A stretch of DNA of 64,000 nucleotides from Datnioides undecimradiatus (lineage: Eukaryota > Chordata > Actinopteri > Lobotiformes > Datnioididae). Positions 1 to 13,756 of the stretch are shown here, piece after piece (position 1 is the first letter of the stretch; every line of letters begins with the position of its first letter). Made by a program: the position numbers and the translations under genes. The DNA lies in assembly GCA_008933995.1 (NCBI GenBank), contig WARS01001888.1:555034-619033 (forward strand), written 5' to 3'. The notes beneath the pieces were generated by a model. The model was not told the origin of the DNA. It made no database searches and saw nothing but the letters and a program-made list of their open reading frames with translations.

Positions 1-2579
1 AGACGGCTAATCAGAACTGAGGCATCATGGGACTTTATGGACAGATGTTCTCATAGAAGAGCCTGAAGGAGGTTTCATCACATGTTTCCAGACTGTGTCT
101 GCTGTTCCTGAACGCACCACAGCCCAGTAAAGAGCCTGCAGCCACTGTGAATTAAATCATGTGACCACATGCGAGACATGTGATAAAGGCAGTCATGTGA
201 CCACCTGAAGGTGTCACATGGTCACCTTGGAGCTGAAACCTCAGGCTGTGAGTCAGAGCTTGATGTAGAGGATGAGGTTTGTGCGTCAGAGGACCCGCGG
301 GTTGCTGCTGCCGACTCACAGCTTGTTACTGTGCTGCGTTCAGGGACAGCATGAAAACATGTGATGAAACCTTGACTCCTGCCCTGAGGAGTTTTTACTG
401 TCACCAAAGGAAACCACAGAAGAAGAGGTCAATAGATTAATCATCATCAAGTGGAGGACAGGAAGTGGATGCAAGTTAATGAAAATAACTTCACACTTAT
501 CGTTTTGTTTTTAAGCAGGAAAGCGAATCATCTTCTGTTTCCTTCAGTTCTCTTCATCTGAATCGTTTTGTTTCTTCAGATCAGATCCATGTGTTCATTA
601 TCTGCCTTCTGACAAAACAACACATAATAAATCTATAGGTGAAACAGTCGAGATGAGCATTTTCATTTCCTGACGTCACACTGTGTTCACGGAGTAGCTA
701 ACGATGATGACACAGCCGTTTTCCCTTGTTAACGATCAGACCAAACCAAGCTCAACTTTTAATATCAGATCAGAACAGAAAATTCATCGTTAGGTTGATC
801 ACACCACCACGGTGAGGTGTTCAGGGCCTGAAATAATGGTGAGGCGTTCAGGGACTGAAATGATGGTGAGGCGTTCAGGGACTCTAATGATGGCGAGGCG
901 TTCAGGGAATGGCGTGACCTGATGACGTTGAGCTTTGACCTCTCAGAATAAAACCATCGTCCCTTCATTATTTGTCTTTTCAGATGTTTGTGTGAATTCT
1001 TATGTGGTGAATGTGCTTTGTGGCGTCATGGTGACCTTTGACCTTTGACACCACAGTCTGGTCATGTTTGAGTCTGAGTCAGCTCCACTTTGAGTCCGAC
1101 ACAGAAAAACGATGCAACAAGAGAACAAAGAAACAACAACGTGCTCATGACGAGCAGGATGGAAACTGTTTTACCCCCTCACACACACACACTCGCTCCA
1201 CCCCCTGAGTCTCCACCCGTCCTGACCGGGTCTGGACCCCGGGGACGTACAGCTGCACATGACGCCATCAGTCAGGAATCCTGCTGCCCTGCTGTGTTTA
1301 ACGAGCTGATCTGGAAACAGTTTGTGAGTTCTGACCTCAAACAGCTCTATACACACGCAGGAAGTTCAGTCTGACACGTTTACTCTCTGCGTCCCGTCCG
1401 CCGCTCCAGCAGACGCGGAAAACATGGCCGGCTGCTGCTGTCGGGAGGTGGAGGCGGAGCCCCCCCACCTGCTGTTAAACGCACGTTTCCATGGCAACGC
1501 AGCAGAGTCCGAAACAAACAGTCCCAAAGTGTGAGAGGAGGCCCAGAGAGGAGCACAACCGAGTCTGGAGTCACTTCAGGTCCACGTCTTTGTTCCGACA
1601 AAAACACAAACAGTTTAAGATTTTACTCCGTCAGCAGACGAGACGACAACCGGCGCCGCGAGCTGCAGCGCCGCGAGCTGCAGAGTGTGGAGCTCCTGAA
1701 TTTCACTATAAATCAACCAAACTCCACAAAGTTCAGTTTATTGTATTTCCATAGAAATGTTGTCTTCCTGTTTGATGGTGTCATGTTGCACTGCGTTCAT
1801 TTGATGTAAAGGAAACGCAGTGTTGTATGATTTGTCAGTTGGTTTACAGACATAGTGCAGACGACGTGCTGACTCTTTGCCCTGAGCTCAGACTCTCAGG
1901 CAGAACAAATCAGTCTTTGTCTTTAGCACCATTTTGGTTGCTGGAAGGAAACAAGACGTCACACTGGTCCTCACTGGGACGGAAGAACAAGGAGACCCTC
2001 CCATCCCTCAGTGACAGGGTCTCGCAGAGGACTAAATGGACGGCATGGACTCCTGACCTCTTACCTGCTGCGTTCACAGTCCAGGCTCATGTAAGGAGCA
2101 GAGACCTGTTCACTGCAGCGCAGAGCTGAACATGTCAGTCAGCCTCATTACTGATCACAGGCCTGTCACAGGAAATTGGAGACTGGGTTATTGAATAGAT
2201 TTTATATCATAATAACAGAAACTAAACTTTTTATTATAATTGAAATGATTTTACAGGTTTGATTGTTTGAATGACTAAATGAATGAATGATGAACAGTTT
2301 GGACTGTTTGGGTGAAAACGGTGACAAATAACAGGAAGTTATTATTATTATTATCATCATTATCATTATTACAAATTCATTTTGTTTAAACGTGATTTTA
2401 GCGTCGTAAATTAATCTGGGCAGATTGTGACTCCCCGCCGCCTGGAGCTCATTAATAACTTAGAATTAATCATTTAAAACATCTTTTCATGCTTTAAATC
2501 ACGTGAACGTCAGCAGAGTCTCGCGCGCTTTATGCTAATGAGCTGGTCTGCTCTGCGAGCAGAAGACGTGTGGAGGAGA
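1..2579. other. Upstream non-coding region
   Basis: I see no convincing gene in this stretch. Short open frames exist on both strands but none has a recognisable domain or a coherent set of splice sites. It holds a small minisatellite near 811-918 and AT-rich sequence between about 2,150 and 2,480. In mammals the metaxin-1 gene lies head-to-head with THBS3. I looked for a metaxin-like first exon on the minus strand here and did not find one. Confidence 0.6.
811..918. repeat. 27-bp minisatellite, about 4 copies
   Basis: Four imperfect tandem copies of a 27-bp unit containing the core GGTGAGGCGTTCAGGGACTG. The copies differ by a few substitutions (GGTGAGGTG, GGCGAGGCG). It is non-coding. Confidence 0.75.
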
Positions 2580-2934
2580 GCTGAGCGCGCGCCAGCAGCA
2601 GTTTCCAGCTGCGCTCGTGAACCCACTCGTTAGTTTCAGCTCCGGTCAGTCCGTCGGTTCTCTGGCCGCCTCCGGGACTCTGCCGTGTGTCGGTGTGGAT
2701 CCTCTTTGTCGTTCCGGGCTCCGTCCTCCCTCCCCCGCCTCAGCGTCTGACCCGGACTCGCTGTCTCCGTCGGTCCGTTTGGTTCTTTCCGTCCAAACTC
2801 TCCGCGCACAGTTTGCTCTCCCGCTGCAGCCCGAGCTCCTCCGTCATTCCTCCGTTTCCCCCGCGGACACTTTGGCCCTGGTTCTCCGCCTCTGCTCCCG
2901 GTTACCGTCCGGTTCCTTCGTTACCCGTTCAGAC
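2580..2934 (+). promoter_or_regulatory. Probable thbs3 5' UTR / GC-rich promoter end
   Basis: The base composition changes sharply here, from AT-rich to GC- and CpG-rich, directly before the thbs3 start codon. The upstream boundary carries GCGCGC motifs near 2,520 and 2,585. I infer a CpG-type promoter and a long 5' UTR. No TATA box is placed with confidence. Confidence 0.4.
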
Positions 2935-5215
2935 ATGGGTTGGAGTGTGTGGGTCCCGGTTCTGCTGTCAGTCACCTGTGCTGGACTCACGGCGGCAGTC
3001 CCGGACGGACCGGATGTTCAAGGTAACACAAAGCGTTAATGTGAAAGTTAGCACTCAACCTGAAGCTCAGGTGTGACAGCTGACAGGTGAGGCTGATGAC
3101 CACTGATGACGTCACAGAAGCTGACCGGTCTCTGATGTCTGTTCAGGTAACACCTTCACCTACCTGGACAGATTACCTGCATTCAATAAAAATACCACAG
3201 GAAAAGTACAGGAACCTTAAGGTAACTGAGTACATGTACTCTATTACATTCAGCTGACAGGTGTAGCTGTGGTGCATTCAGGTGCTCTCGGTAGAAAGAG
3301 TTAATTGTTTACCCTCTGTCTGTGTGTAACTGCTGACCTCAGGTCCTTAGAATCAGCCATGATCGAACACAGTCGTCATGGTCACCGTGAGAAGCAACAG
3401 GACAGGAAGTGACACACTATCAGTGGCCATGTTTTCTTCCTCTGTGGTGTTTCTGTTGCCGTCTGATTGTCCAGCAGGCTCCAAACATCTCAGAAGTAAA
3501 GTTTAACTTTAATTTAACTATAATTTCACAATAAAGGCCTGGAAGTTTGTTTTTCAAAACTGTCAGTTACCAACACAGCCTGTAACCATGGTAACAGCCA
3601 GCGTTACCAACAACACCAGTGTAACCCTGGTAACAGCCAGTTCCCACAACACCAGGTGTAACCATGTTAACAGCTGGCACATGGTGCCAGCTGCAGAATC
3701 ATGACTTGTGTTTTTCTGTCTCATGCAGCATTTTGCCTCTTTAATTCTTTACTGTCGTTAATCAAACTGATCGATGATGTCACTCCTCAGTGATCGACGT
3801 GCTGAGTCTTCAGGACTCAAAGCAGAGCGTAGCAGCGGTGGAGAAGCTATCAGGCAGTCTGAGCACGCTCAGTGACATCTACGTGGTGTCGACGTTTCGG
3901 CTGCCGGCGAAGTTGGGCGGAGTCCTGCTGGGTCTGTACAGCAAACAGGACAACAGGAAGTACCTGGAGGTCGCCATCATGGGGAAGATCAATAAAGGTT
4001 GGACATTTATCTTTAACTTCCTGTTGAGCCCCCTGACTCCGGAACTGTTCAAACTGAACTTTATTTAAACTGTAGGTCAGTTTGTTTACATAGTTCATGA
4101 ACCACATTCACACACCTGCACCAGCATCATAACTACGAGAACATACGTGACGCCCCTGCACATACGTGACACCGCTGCACATATTTGTGTTGCAGCCGTT
4201 TGCAGTGCTGATGTTTCCATTGGGTGAGACGCTGAAACCGCAGCTGTTTTACGATGGAAACTTTGTGCTGCTTCGAGACACGTCTCATGTTTTTGGAAAC
4301 TGCTCGAGAGCTTCCATTAAAGTTCTGTGGGTTTGAAAATCTAAACATTCGTCTCCACGGCAGCAGAAAACAGTTCCTGCTATAAGTTCTTAATGACAGT
4401 TTGAAGACACGTCCAGGTTGTTTCTGGTTTTATCAGCTCAGTGTGATGGAAGGAGCCTCGACTGTCCGGTTCGTTATGGACGCCTCCTGCTGCTCACAGT
4501 GGGCAGGTCCAGCCCTCCTCCACCTGTAACCTACAGAGCGATGCTGCAGACTGCAGTGAGTCAGGTGTTTCCAATATGCTGTCCACCCCTGTCCTGCAGC
4601 CTGACCCCTCAGATCAGCTGATTATACCAATAATAAAACTTTCTTAAAACTTTTTAAAACAATGGTACTAAGTGTTTCACATGAGGCAAGAGCCAAGGTT
4701 AAAAAGGTCTGAACAGGAAGTCAGTGAGCACTCTAAAACTGTACAGATCACATGATCACCTTCACTTTCTCCTTCAACCTGTGTGATTGCGTCACTTCCT
4801 GTCTCTGACACATCAGACTTTAAGTCATGTACCCGCACCCACCCCCCAACCCCCGCCCCACAGTGCTGGTTCGTTATGTCAGAGCTGATGGGAAGATCCA
4901 CACAGCTAACCTGCAGAACGCTCACCTGGCTGATGGCCGGACTCACTCCATCATCCTGAGACTCGGTGGTCTTCACCGTGACAACGTGAACATGGAGCTC
5001 TACGTCAACTGCCGATTGGCCGACTCCAGCCAGGGTCTGCCGCCATTGGTTCCTCTACCCAGAGAAGCGGAGATGGTGGAGATCAGACACGGACAGAAGG
5101 CGTATGCCAGACTTCAGGTGAGAGTCTGATTCATGCCTGTCTGCAAGTTTCACACTCAGTGACATGAGCCCTGAGTCAGTTGTTGGTCAGCACCTGTACA
5201 GGTGAGTCAGCTGCT

Positions 5216-5258
<43 letters not shown>

Positions 5259-5648
5259 AGGGTGCAGTGGAGTCCCTCAGACTGGCTCTAGGGGGCAGCG
5301 TTGCTAAAGCCGGAGCTCTGACCGACTGTCCCTTCCAAGGAGACTCTTCAGCCCACAACTCAGGTCAGCACGCAGCTCAACACCACTGACAGGACCAGGT
5401 CTCATGTGGTCTGATGCGGACTTTACATATAACAAGTGTCCTGATGACACATGGCTGTTGTTTGTGTTTACTTGTTTGTTTGTTTGTTGTGTCGTCCCTG
5501 CGCTCTCATGTCTCTGTTTGTCAGTAAATGGTTCAGACATCAGCAAGTGTTCAACAGTCAGAACGAAGGAAACAGCCGAGGAATCAGTTTGAACTTCACT
5601 CAGCTTCTTCATGTTCCTGCTGATCAGCGTCATCTTTACTGGAATAAC

Positions 5649-5701
<53 letters not shown>

Positions 5702-8700
5702 CTCACAGTCGGCGCTGAGGTCAGCTCCATCCTGGGTGAGTTTCACCTGAACCTGATTCATTTCTTCAATCAATATCAATCAATAAGCTCAGCCGATCCA
5801 TTCCTGATTGTCTCATTCCTGATTGACATCATGATGATTGGCTGATGGTTTCCTGACAGGTGATCACACCAAGGCTCTGATTGGTCAGCTCATCATCTTC
5901 AACCAAATCCTGGGAGAACTACGCCAGGACATCAGAGAGCAGGTGAGACAGGCAGAGAGACAAAGAGAGAGAGAGACAGACAGACAGGCAGAGGTACCTG
6001 AGGTGTTAACGAGGTGATTAACGGCGTGCTGTGGTCGTCAGGTGAAGGAGATGGCTCTGATCAGAAACACCATCCTGGAGTGTCAGGTTTGTGGTGAGTC
6101 AGCACGCCGCCATTGCTCCGTCACACTGTCCAGTTTCTATCTGAGGACCTGATTGAAGACGGGGTTTCCGTCTCTGCAGGTTTCCATGAGCCGCGCTCCC
6201 GCTGCTCACCCAACCCCTGCTACAGGGGCGTGTCCTGCATGGACAGCCTGCAGTATCCAGGATACACCTGTGGACCCTGCCCACCTGGAACCACTGGCAA
6301 CGGGTCGCACTGCCACGATATCGACGAGGTAACAACAGGACGACACCGCTGCCACGACGACAACGGACGTAATTAACATGACAGTTAACATAACAGACTG
6401 TCGTGTGTGTGTGTGTGTGTGTGTCAGTGTGAGCTGCAGCCTTGTTTCTCACCTGAAGCTTGTGTGAACACCATGGGGGGGTTCAGCTGTCTACCCTGCC
6501 CTCCTGGCCTGTGGGGGGCTCCGCTGGCTGGGACTGGACTGGACTACGCCAAGACACACAGACAGGTGAGATACACACAGACAGACAGGTGAGACACACA
6601 GGCAACAAACAAACTGTTGGACACATTTTATCTGGTTAACTTGCCCTCTGGCTGCCTGTCTCTCTCTCTTCCTGTCTCTCTGTCTGCCTGTCTCTCTGTC
6701 TGCATGTCTTTCTCTCTACCTGTCTGTCTGTCTCAGGACTGTGTTGACATTGATGAGTGTTTAGATCTTACAGACGCCTGCGTGTCAAACTCTGTGTGCA
6801 TCAACACTGTGGTGAGTTCACAAACACACAGACACCACCTCCACTCTGAGCTGTGTGACATCACTGTAACGCTCCCCCACTCTGAGCTGTGTGACATCAC
6901 TGTAACGCTCCCCCACGCTGAGCTGTGTGACATCACTGTAATGCTCCCCCATGCTGAGCTGGTGCAGCGTTGAGGCAGCGCCCTCTGGTGGAGCCTCTGC
7001 CGTTCTTGGTTCTTCCCCATGTCAAAGACTCTGCTGTCTCTCAGGGTTCATACAAGTGTGGCGGCTGTAAACCTGGTTTCCTTGGTAACCAGACGGCAGG
7101 TTGCTTCCCCAGGAAGTCATGTGCTGCGTTGACCTTTAACCCTTGCGACGCCAACGCCCACTGCACCATGGAGAGGAACGGAGAGGTCGCCTGCAGGGTG
7201 AGACACACACACACACGCCTGTCTGTAGTTTATTATATACAAGAGTTTAAAGCTTCTACAGCTGATGTTCACTGTGTGTGTGTGTGCAGTGTAATGTGGG
7301 CTGGGCAGGTAACGGTAACACGTGTGGCGTGGACACAGACATCGACGGCTATCCTGACCGCTCTCTGCCCTGCATGGACAACAACAAACACTGCAAACAG
7401 GTCAGACATATGACAGCATCTTCATCATCACATCCTGTCACATGATATCATGTGTCATTGCTGTGAGTGTGTTACATGTGTCTCTGTCCATTAGGACAAC
7501 TGCATGTTGACACCTAACTCCGGTCAGGAGGATGCCGACAACGACGGGATCGGTGATCAGTGTGACGAGGACGCCGACGGAGACGGGATCAAGAACGTGG
7601 AGGTTTGATATGTGTGTGTGTGTATGTGTGTGCGTGTAAGGAGCTGTGAGCTGATCATGTGACCTCTGTCCCTCAGGATAACTGCCGATTGGTCCCAAAC
7701 AAAGACCAGCAGAATTCGGACAGCGACTCTTTCGGAGACGCCTGTGACAACTGTCCCAACGTCCCCAATAGCGACCAGAAAGACACCGACAGTAACGGGC
7801 AGGGAGACGCCTGCGACCAGGACATCGATGGCGACGGTGAGACGATCAGTATGTCTTCGGTGTCATGCTCTGTTGTCATAGAAACAACAAGAGACAGAAA
7901 AGGAGGAGAGATGATCATGTGATTTCCTGTCAACACAAACCTCTCTGTGAATCATGTCTCGCACTTTGTAACGAGCCACCGCTCACCTGAGTTTATGATG
8001 TCACACAGCAGGTGACATCAGGTGATTCCACCACAGAGGAGCTTCATAAACAACATCTGTCTGTGTGTCTGTCTGTCTGTCTGTCTGCGCGTGTGCTCAG
8101 GTATTCCCAACGTCCTGGACAACTGTCCAAAGGTGCCGAACCCGATGCAAACAGACAGAGACAGGGACGGAGTGGGAGACGCCTGCGACAGCTGTCCTGA
8201 ACTCAGCAACCCCATGCAGGTACAGACAGACAGGCAGGGAGAGAGACAGACAGACAGAGAGACAGACAGGCAAACAGAGAGACAGACAGGCAGATAGACA
8301 GACCTGCAGAGAGAGGTCACATGACACCAGCAGTTCCATCACATCATGTGACTCAGCTGCTTAGTCCCTAACATGTGAACATGAACACGTGTCTTTCAGA
8401 CGGACATCGACAACGACCTGGTGGGAGACGTCTGTGACACCAACCAGGACACGTATGTCACACACTCTGACACACACACAAACACACTCACACACCTCAG
8501 ACACACACTCACTCACACACACACACTCTCTCACACGAACTCACAGCCAGTCTCCCTGCAGGGACGGAGATGGTCACCAGGACAGCAGAGACAACTGTCC
8601 CGACATCCCCAACAGCTCCCAGCTGGACTCTGACAACGACGGCCTCGGAGACGACTGCGACCACGACGACGACAACGACGGCGTCCTGGACGACTACGAC

Positions 8701-11685
8701 AACTGCCGACTGATCGTCAACCCCAACCAGAAGGACTCTGACGGTAACGAGCCGGAACTCATCAGCAGCTAATTCAGAAAGTAGAGACACGTAAAGAAGG
8801 TTCACCAGAGGTCACATGGTCACACAGGTGGTCGCTACCTGCACCTGACATCACCGTGACAGTCTTTGGGTCTGCTGTAAGACCAGGTCCTGGACCTGAT
8901 ACCAGATCCTTTAGACTGCCTGACTCTGTCTCTCTGCCTGTCTCTATCGGCCTGTCTGTCTGCCTGTCTGTCTACCTGCCTGTCTGTCTCTCTGACTCTC
9001 TGCCTGTCTCTCTGTCTGCCTGTCTCTCTGTCTCTCTGCCTGTCTCTCTGCCTCTCTGTCTCTCTGTCTGTCTCTCTGCCTCTCTGTCTGCCTCTCTGTC
9101 TCTCTCTCTGCCTGTCTCTGCCTGCCTCTCTGCCTGTCTCTCTGTCTGTCTCTCTCTCTGCCTGTCTCTCTGCCTCTCTCTCTCTCTGCCTGTCTCTCTC
9201 TCTGCCTCTCTGCCTGTCTCTCTGCCTCTCTGTCTGTCTCTCTGCCTCTCTGTCTGTCTCTCTCTCTATCTGTCTGCCTGTCTCTCTGCCTTTCTCTCTC
9301 TCTGCCTGCCTCTCTGCCTCTCTGTCTCTTTCTCTATCTGTCTGCCTGTCTGTCTCTCTGCCTGTCTCTCTGCCTCTCTCTCTCTCTGCCTGTCTGCCTG
9401 CCTCTCTGTCTCTCAGTGAACGGCGTGGGAGATGTCTGTGAGAATGACTTTGATAACGACGCGGTGATGGATTTGATTGACGTGTGTCCTGAGAGTGCTG
9501 AGGTCACACTCACAGACTTCAGAGCCTATCAGACGGTCATCCTGGACCCGGAGGGTGACGCCCAGATCGACCCCAACTGGGTGGTCCTTAACCAGGTGAG
9601 AGCTGCGTAGCTGTTGCCTGGCAACAGATCAATCATCCACAGGTAACCTGTTGTAAAAGTGAAGAGGCTCATCAGCAGTGGTCCCCAGGTTTTCAAGGGT
9701 CATTGAAAGGTTCTCCAGCCTAATGTTTGCAGTATTTCAGGCTGATGCAGTATTTCTGGTCTGTTTGCAGCAAATTCCCTGTGACGTCTTCAGTGACATG
9801 TCGTCACAGGTGTGATCAAGTTTGTCTATGTCTATGAGCATGAGTTTGTCTATGAGCAACATGTGTGTGGCGTACGGATGTAACACCTATGTTGTGTCTG
9901 CAGGGAATGGAGATAGTCCAGACAATGAACAGTGATCCCGGTTTAGCCGTGGGTACGTACTTGAGTCTTTGGTAGATCCAGGACCAGCAGAGTTCTGCTT
10001 CTGGTCTGACTGTAGACCGTCTTCCTCTCTGTGCGTCTGAAGGCTATACGGCGTTTAATGGCGTTGACTTCGAGGGAACATTTCACGTCAACACAGTAAC
10101 CGATGACGACTACGCTGGCTTCATCTTCGGGTACCAGGACTCGTCCAGTTTCTACGTGGTGATGTGGAAACAGACGGAGCAGACGTACTGGCAGTCGCTT
10201 CCCTTCAGGGCCATGGCCCAGCCCGCTCTGCAGCTCAAGGTCCGTGCTGCACTGCACTGTAATCTGCTGTACTCTGCTGTATTCTACTCTTCCGTAATCT
10301 GCTCTAATGTAATCTATAATCTGTAATTCACTCCACTGTCTTTCATCATGTCGGTCTCTGGTCCTCAGCTCCTTGCTGACTGTGGCTTTTGGACCATCTG
10401 CTGACTGGTCTGAAGTCGCTGTTGTTCTTCTTTGTATGTGTTTGTTGCTGCAGTGATGTGTGGTGCAACAGCAGAAGTCAAAGCGTCATGTCTGCAGGAA
10501 ACGTTCCTCAGGTTCTGTCTCTGTTCTGCTGATGTTCCCCATCCGCAGGCGGTGAAGTCTCGGACCGGACCAGGAGAGTTCCTGAGGAACGCTCTGTGGC
10601 ACACCGGAGACACACCTGGAGAGGTGACGCTGCTCTGGAAGGATCCACGAAACGTTGGCTGGAAGGACAGAACCTCGTACCGCTGGCAGCTGAGCCACCG
10701 GCCGCAGGTGGGCTACATCAGGTAAGACCAGGACCAGTACTCTGCAGTACTCTGTGTTACTCTGCAGTGCTCTGTGTTACTCTGCAGTACTCTGTGTTAC
10801 TCTGCAGAACTCTGTTATTCTGCAATACTCTGAGTGCAGCTGGTCTGGTTCTCTGTAGTTTTACTGCATTCTTTCCCCGCTGAAACCTCTTTGTGGCTCC
10901 AGGGCCCCTGGTTCTCTATTGTACTCGTCTCCATGACGACCAGAGCCCTGGCAAGAATCCGGCTCGGCAGCCGTTGAAATGCAGATGAGGCGAAGAGACG
11001 CAGTGGAAAAGTTTTCACAGGAGTGTGGAGTCTGAAAACACTGCTGCTGTTCAGGCCGATCAGGTTTCAACTCTGATCAATAAAGTTACAGCAGAGAAAT
11101 GATCCAGGACTCAGTGTCTGATCAATACAGGACTGATCAATACAGCATTGATCAATACAGGACTGATCAATGACCTTTTGTCTTCTAACCCACTGGTCCT
11201 GGTGTTAGAGTGTTTGGTTTGTAACCCGGCGTGTCCCGGTGTTTCAGGGTGAAGCTGTTTGAGGGGACAGACATGGTGGCGGACTCTGGCGTTGTGATCG
11301 ACACCTCCATGAGAGGAGGACGACTCGGCGTCTTCTGCTTCTCGCAGGAAAACATCATCTGGTCCAATCTGCGCTACAGGTGTAACGGTACGACCTCTGA
11401 CCCGGACACACACAGCAGAGCCAATGGAGTGAACGCAGACGCATTCATGTGATCAGTTTCCCTCTGAGCTCTTCTGCAGGACTCGACTCACTGCTGTTCA
11501 TATAGAAACACGAGACGTGACGAGACGAGACGTGACGAGACGTGACGATGTGGATCATTAACATGTGCTGTCGTCAGTTCTGTTAATTAATTAATGTGTT
11601 AATCACCTGTCATCTCGTTTCAGACACGGTGCCTGAAGACTTCCAGTCTCATCGTAAACAAGTTATGATGCACATTCAGGTCTGA
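2935..11685 (+). CDS. thbs3: Thrombospondin-3
   Basis: Secreted pentameric calcium-binding matrix glycoprotein. I assign 23 coding exons: 2935-3022, 3791-3997, 4864-5117, 5261-5363, 5709-5735, 5860-5942, 6042-6093, 6180-6328, 6428-6565, 6737-6811, 7045-7197, 7290-7400, 7495-7602, 7677-7836, 8101-8219, 8400-8452, 8562-8743, 9417-9595, 9904-9952, 10043-10239, 10549-10721, 11248-11387 and 11624-11685. They sum to 2,862 nt (953 aa), close to human THBS3 (956). In order the protein has a signal peptide, an N-terminal domain ([20 protein letters not shown]), a short coiled coil ending in a Cys pair (ECQVC) for oligomerisation, EGF-like repeats (DIDEC motifs), the type 3 calcium repeats (many DxDxDG and DNCP motifs) and the L-lectin-like C-terminal domain ([19 protein letters not shown]). 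There is no VWC or properdin domain, as expected for subgroup B. Two teleost copies (thbs3a, thbs3b) exist and I cannot tell which this is. Confidence 0.96.
5220..5258. repeat. (GT)n microsatellite at thbs3 exon 4 acceptor
   Basis: An uninterrupted GT run lies immediately upstream of the acceptor of thbs3 coding exon 4 (5261). A second run at about 5,651-5,700 likewise sits directly before exon 5 (5709). Both serve as the sequence between branch point and acceptor. Confidence 0.85.
6841..6962. repeat. 36-bp intronic tandem repeat, about 3.4 copies
   Basis: A 36-bp unit with core GAGCTGTGTGACATCACTGT is repeated between thbs3 exons 10 and 11. Copies differ at a few positions (CACTCTGAG or CACGCTGAG). 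Confidence 0.8.
8914..9411. repeat. About 500-bp CTCTGCCTGT-type pyrimidine tract
   Basis: A nearly pure pyrimidine/G array built from CTCT, CTGT and CTGCC words fills most of thbs3 intron 17 and runs straight into the exon 18 acceptor at 9416/9417. The plus strand is almost free of adenine. Shorter relatives precede exon 10 (about 6,655-6,735) and exon 15 (about 8,060-8,090). Confidence 0.9.
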
Positions 11686-12120
11686 GAGCTGCAGACGAAC
11701 TGGTCACACACACACTCACACACACAGACACACATACACTCACACACACACAGACACACGCACACACACACACTGTAGTGGTGAGTGTGTGTGTGTTGAA
11801 TGAAAGCAGCGTGGATTTTAGGTGTCAGTCTGGGGAAACACTAACAGGAGGCGTCTGAATGCACCGTCACAGATTTGACCCCGTGGGGCCTCCGTACTGC
11901 AGGTCTCACGTGTCTGTTTATCAGAAAACATGGCCATCGCAGCTGAAGCATTCCCGCCTCCACACCGTCCACCGGAGCAGAAACACGACAAAGACGGGGA
12001 GGACAAGTGAGCTGCAGAACAAACTGCTGAGAGGAGACGAGCGCTGCCTCTGCAGAAAAACAGCGGAATATCCCTTTTCCATGTTCCCGCGGCTGATTTC
12101 AAATGTACATACTTCACTGA

Positions 12121-12126
12121 AATAAA
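12121..12126 (+). promoter_or_regulatory. Candidate thbs3 polyadenylation signal
   Basis: Canonical AATAAA 436 bases after the thbs3 stop codon, the first clear signal downstream on the plus strand. Confidence 0.5.
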
Positions 12127-12732
12127 GTCCCGTCCACCACTGCCCAACAACACGTTTCATCATTTTCACACAAAAACACTTTGACAGATGCTGTTTGTGA
12201 ACATGTGGCCATCAGCGGCACTGCTAACATGCTACGGTGCAGCAGGAAGAGTGTTTACCATGGACACCTGCTTAGTTTAGCATGTAATGCTAATGTTAGC
12301 ATGCTAACATTAGGAGTAACCACAGAGTGCAGCTGAGGCTGATGGGTATGTCCTCAGACAAACATGCAACATGTTGGACACATCCAGATGTTGACCTGAT
12401 GATGGCACTGTGATGAGCGACAGGGAGACAGGTGGGCAGACAGACAGGTGGACAGACAGACAGTAGCATCCATAAATCATCTCAGAGATTAAACTGAATT
12501 CACTGGTTCAGACCTGTTCAGTGCAGCATCACAGTCGGCCTGAGCTCCAGCTCACTGGTGGGTGGGTGGTGGGGGGTGGCCCCTGGGCCAGGGAGGCCGG
12601 GACGAGTGCAATATTGGAGGGGGGACATGACAACACTGCCCCACATCCCGAGCCTGCCCGACCCTGGGAGGGAACACACCACACAGCCTGAAACACACAC
12701 AGGAGGCAGTTGTGACATCATAGCAACCTGCA

Positions 12733-12885
12733 GTGAATGCAGCAACACACACTCCTGCAGCAACATACACACCTGTAGCGACATGCAGATACACACACAC
12801 ACTCCTGCAGCGACATGCAGATACACACACACACTCCTGCAGCGACATGCAGTGGGACACACTCCTGCAGCGACATGCGGTTAAT
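12733..12885. repeat. Roughly 30-35-bp minisatellite, about 4 copies
   Basis: Tandem copies of a unit containing CTCCTGCAGCGACATGCAG followed by an ATACACACACAC segment. The copies vary in the length of their CA run. Confidence 0.75.
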
Positions 12886-13412
12886 AAACATGATTTTCTA
12901 CTGTCACCTTCATCGTTCCTGTGTTGGGGTAAAACCTCAAAGCTCTGGAAGTTTCTGAATTTTATTTCTCTGAACAGTTTTAAACTCAAACACAGTGAAT
13001 TTGTCTGAACATGAGTCAGAGCAGCAGCTTCTTTTGTGATTTAAACAAAATCAGACAAAACTGAGAAAAAGTTGAAAATTTGCCGACTCACCCGAGTTTT
13101 GATCACTGTCTGCGTTTCACGATGAACAGTTGAACTTATCGTGTTGTGTTCAGGTTCTCGTTGTGCTGCAGCACCTCTGTGTCCTCCTGTCCCTTTTGGT
13201 CTCTGGAGGCTCTGAGTCCTGGTTTTGGTCCAGCCCCCCTTCCAGCCTCACTAACAAAGGCTGTGAGGGCTGCTCAGTGAGGCGTGGAGGGGCCCTGCTT
13301 CACGCTTAAAGGGCCGACAACTCCAGCTGCACACGATCACTCAATCACACACAGCTTTATTTAACAGTGTCTGTGAACAGGTGAGGTCACAACCGCCAGT
13401 GCAGTGCATGCA

Positions 13413-13463
<51 letters not shown>

Positions 13464-13756
13464 GGCGCTGTGGCACTACACATTGTTCAGTTTAAATGTT
13501 CAGATGATCCTGAAAGTGTTTCACATCCAGCTGCTTCCTCCATCAAACCAGTCAGTCTCTGAAAACAATCAATGACACAACAGCAGTGAGCAGCCAATCA
13601 GGAGCCCACACAGAGAGGCACTTCCTGTTTGTGTCTTTATCACCAACCAACTGTAATTAATAATAAGTGACGACCAGGTGCTCCTTCTGGGTACGGAAGC
13701 TTCTAGAAAACAAACTCATCTGTCGGCTCAGGACAAAGCTGCAGTGGCTATTCCGG

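Noticed and set aside
1..2500. Divergent metaxin-1 gene expected from the mammalian THBS3-MTX1 arrangement
   Set aside because: I found no metaxin-like coding sequence on the minus strand within the window. It may lie further left or be lost.
8914..9411. CRISPR-like spaced repeat
   Set aside because: The repeats are contiguous with no unique spacers, and the genome is a vertebrate one.
8856..9419. 187-aa open frame of Cys/Leu/Ser/Val
   Set aside because: It is the pyrimidine array in thbs3 intron 17, not a protein.
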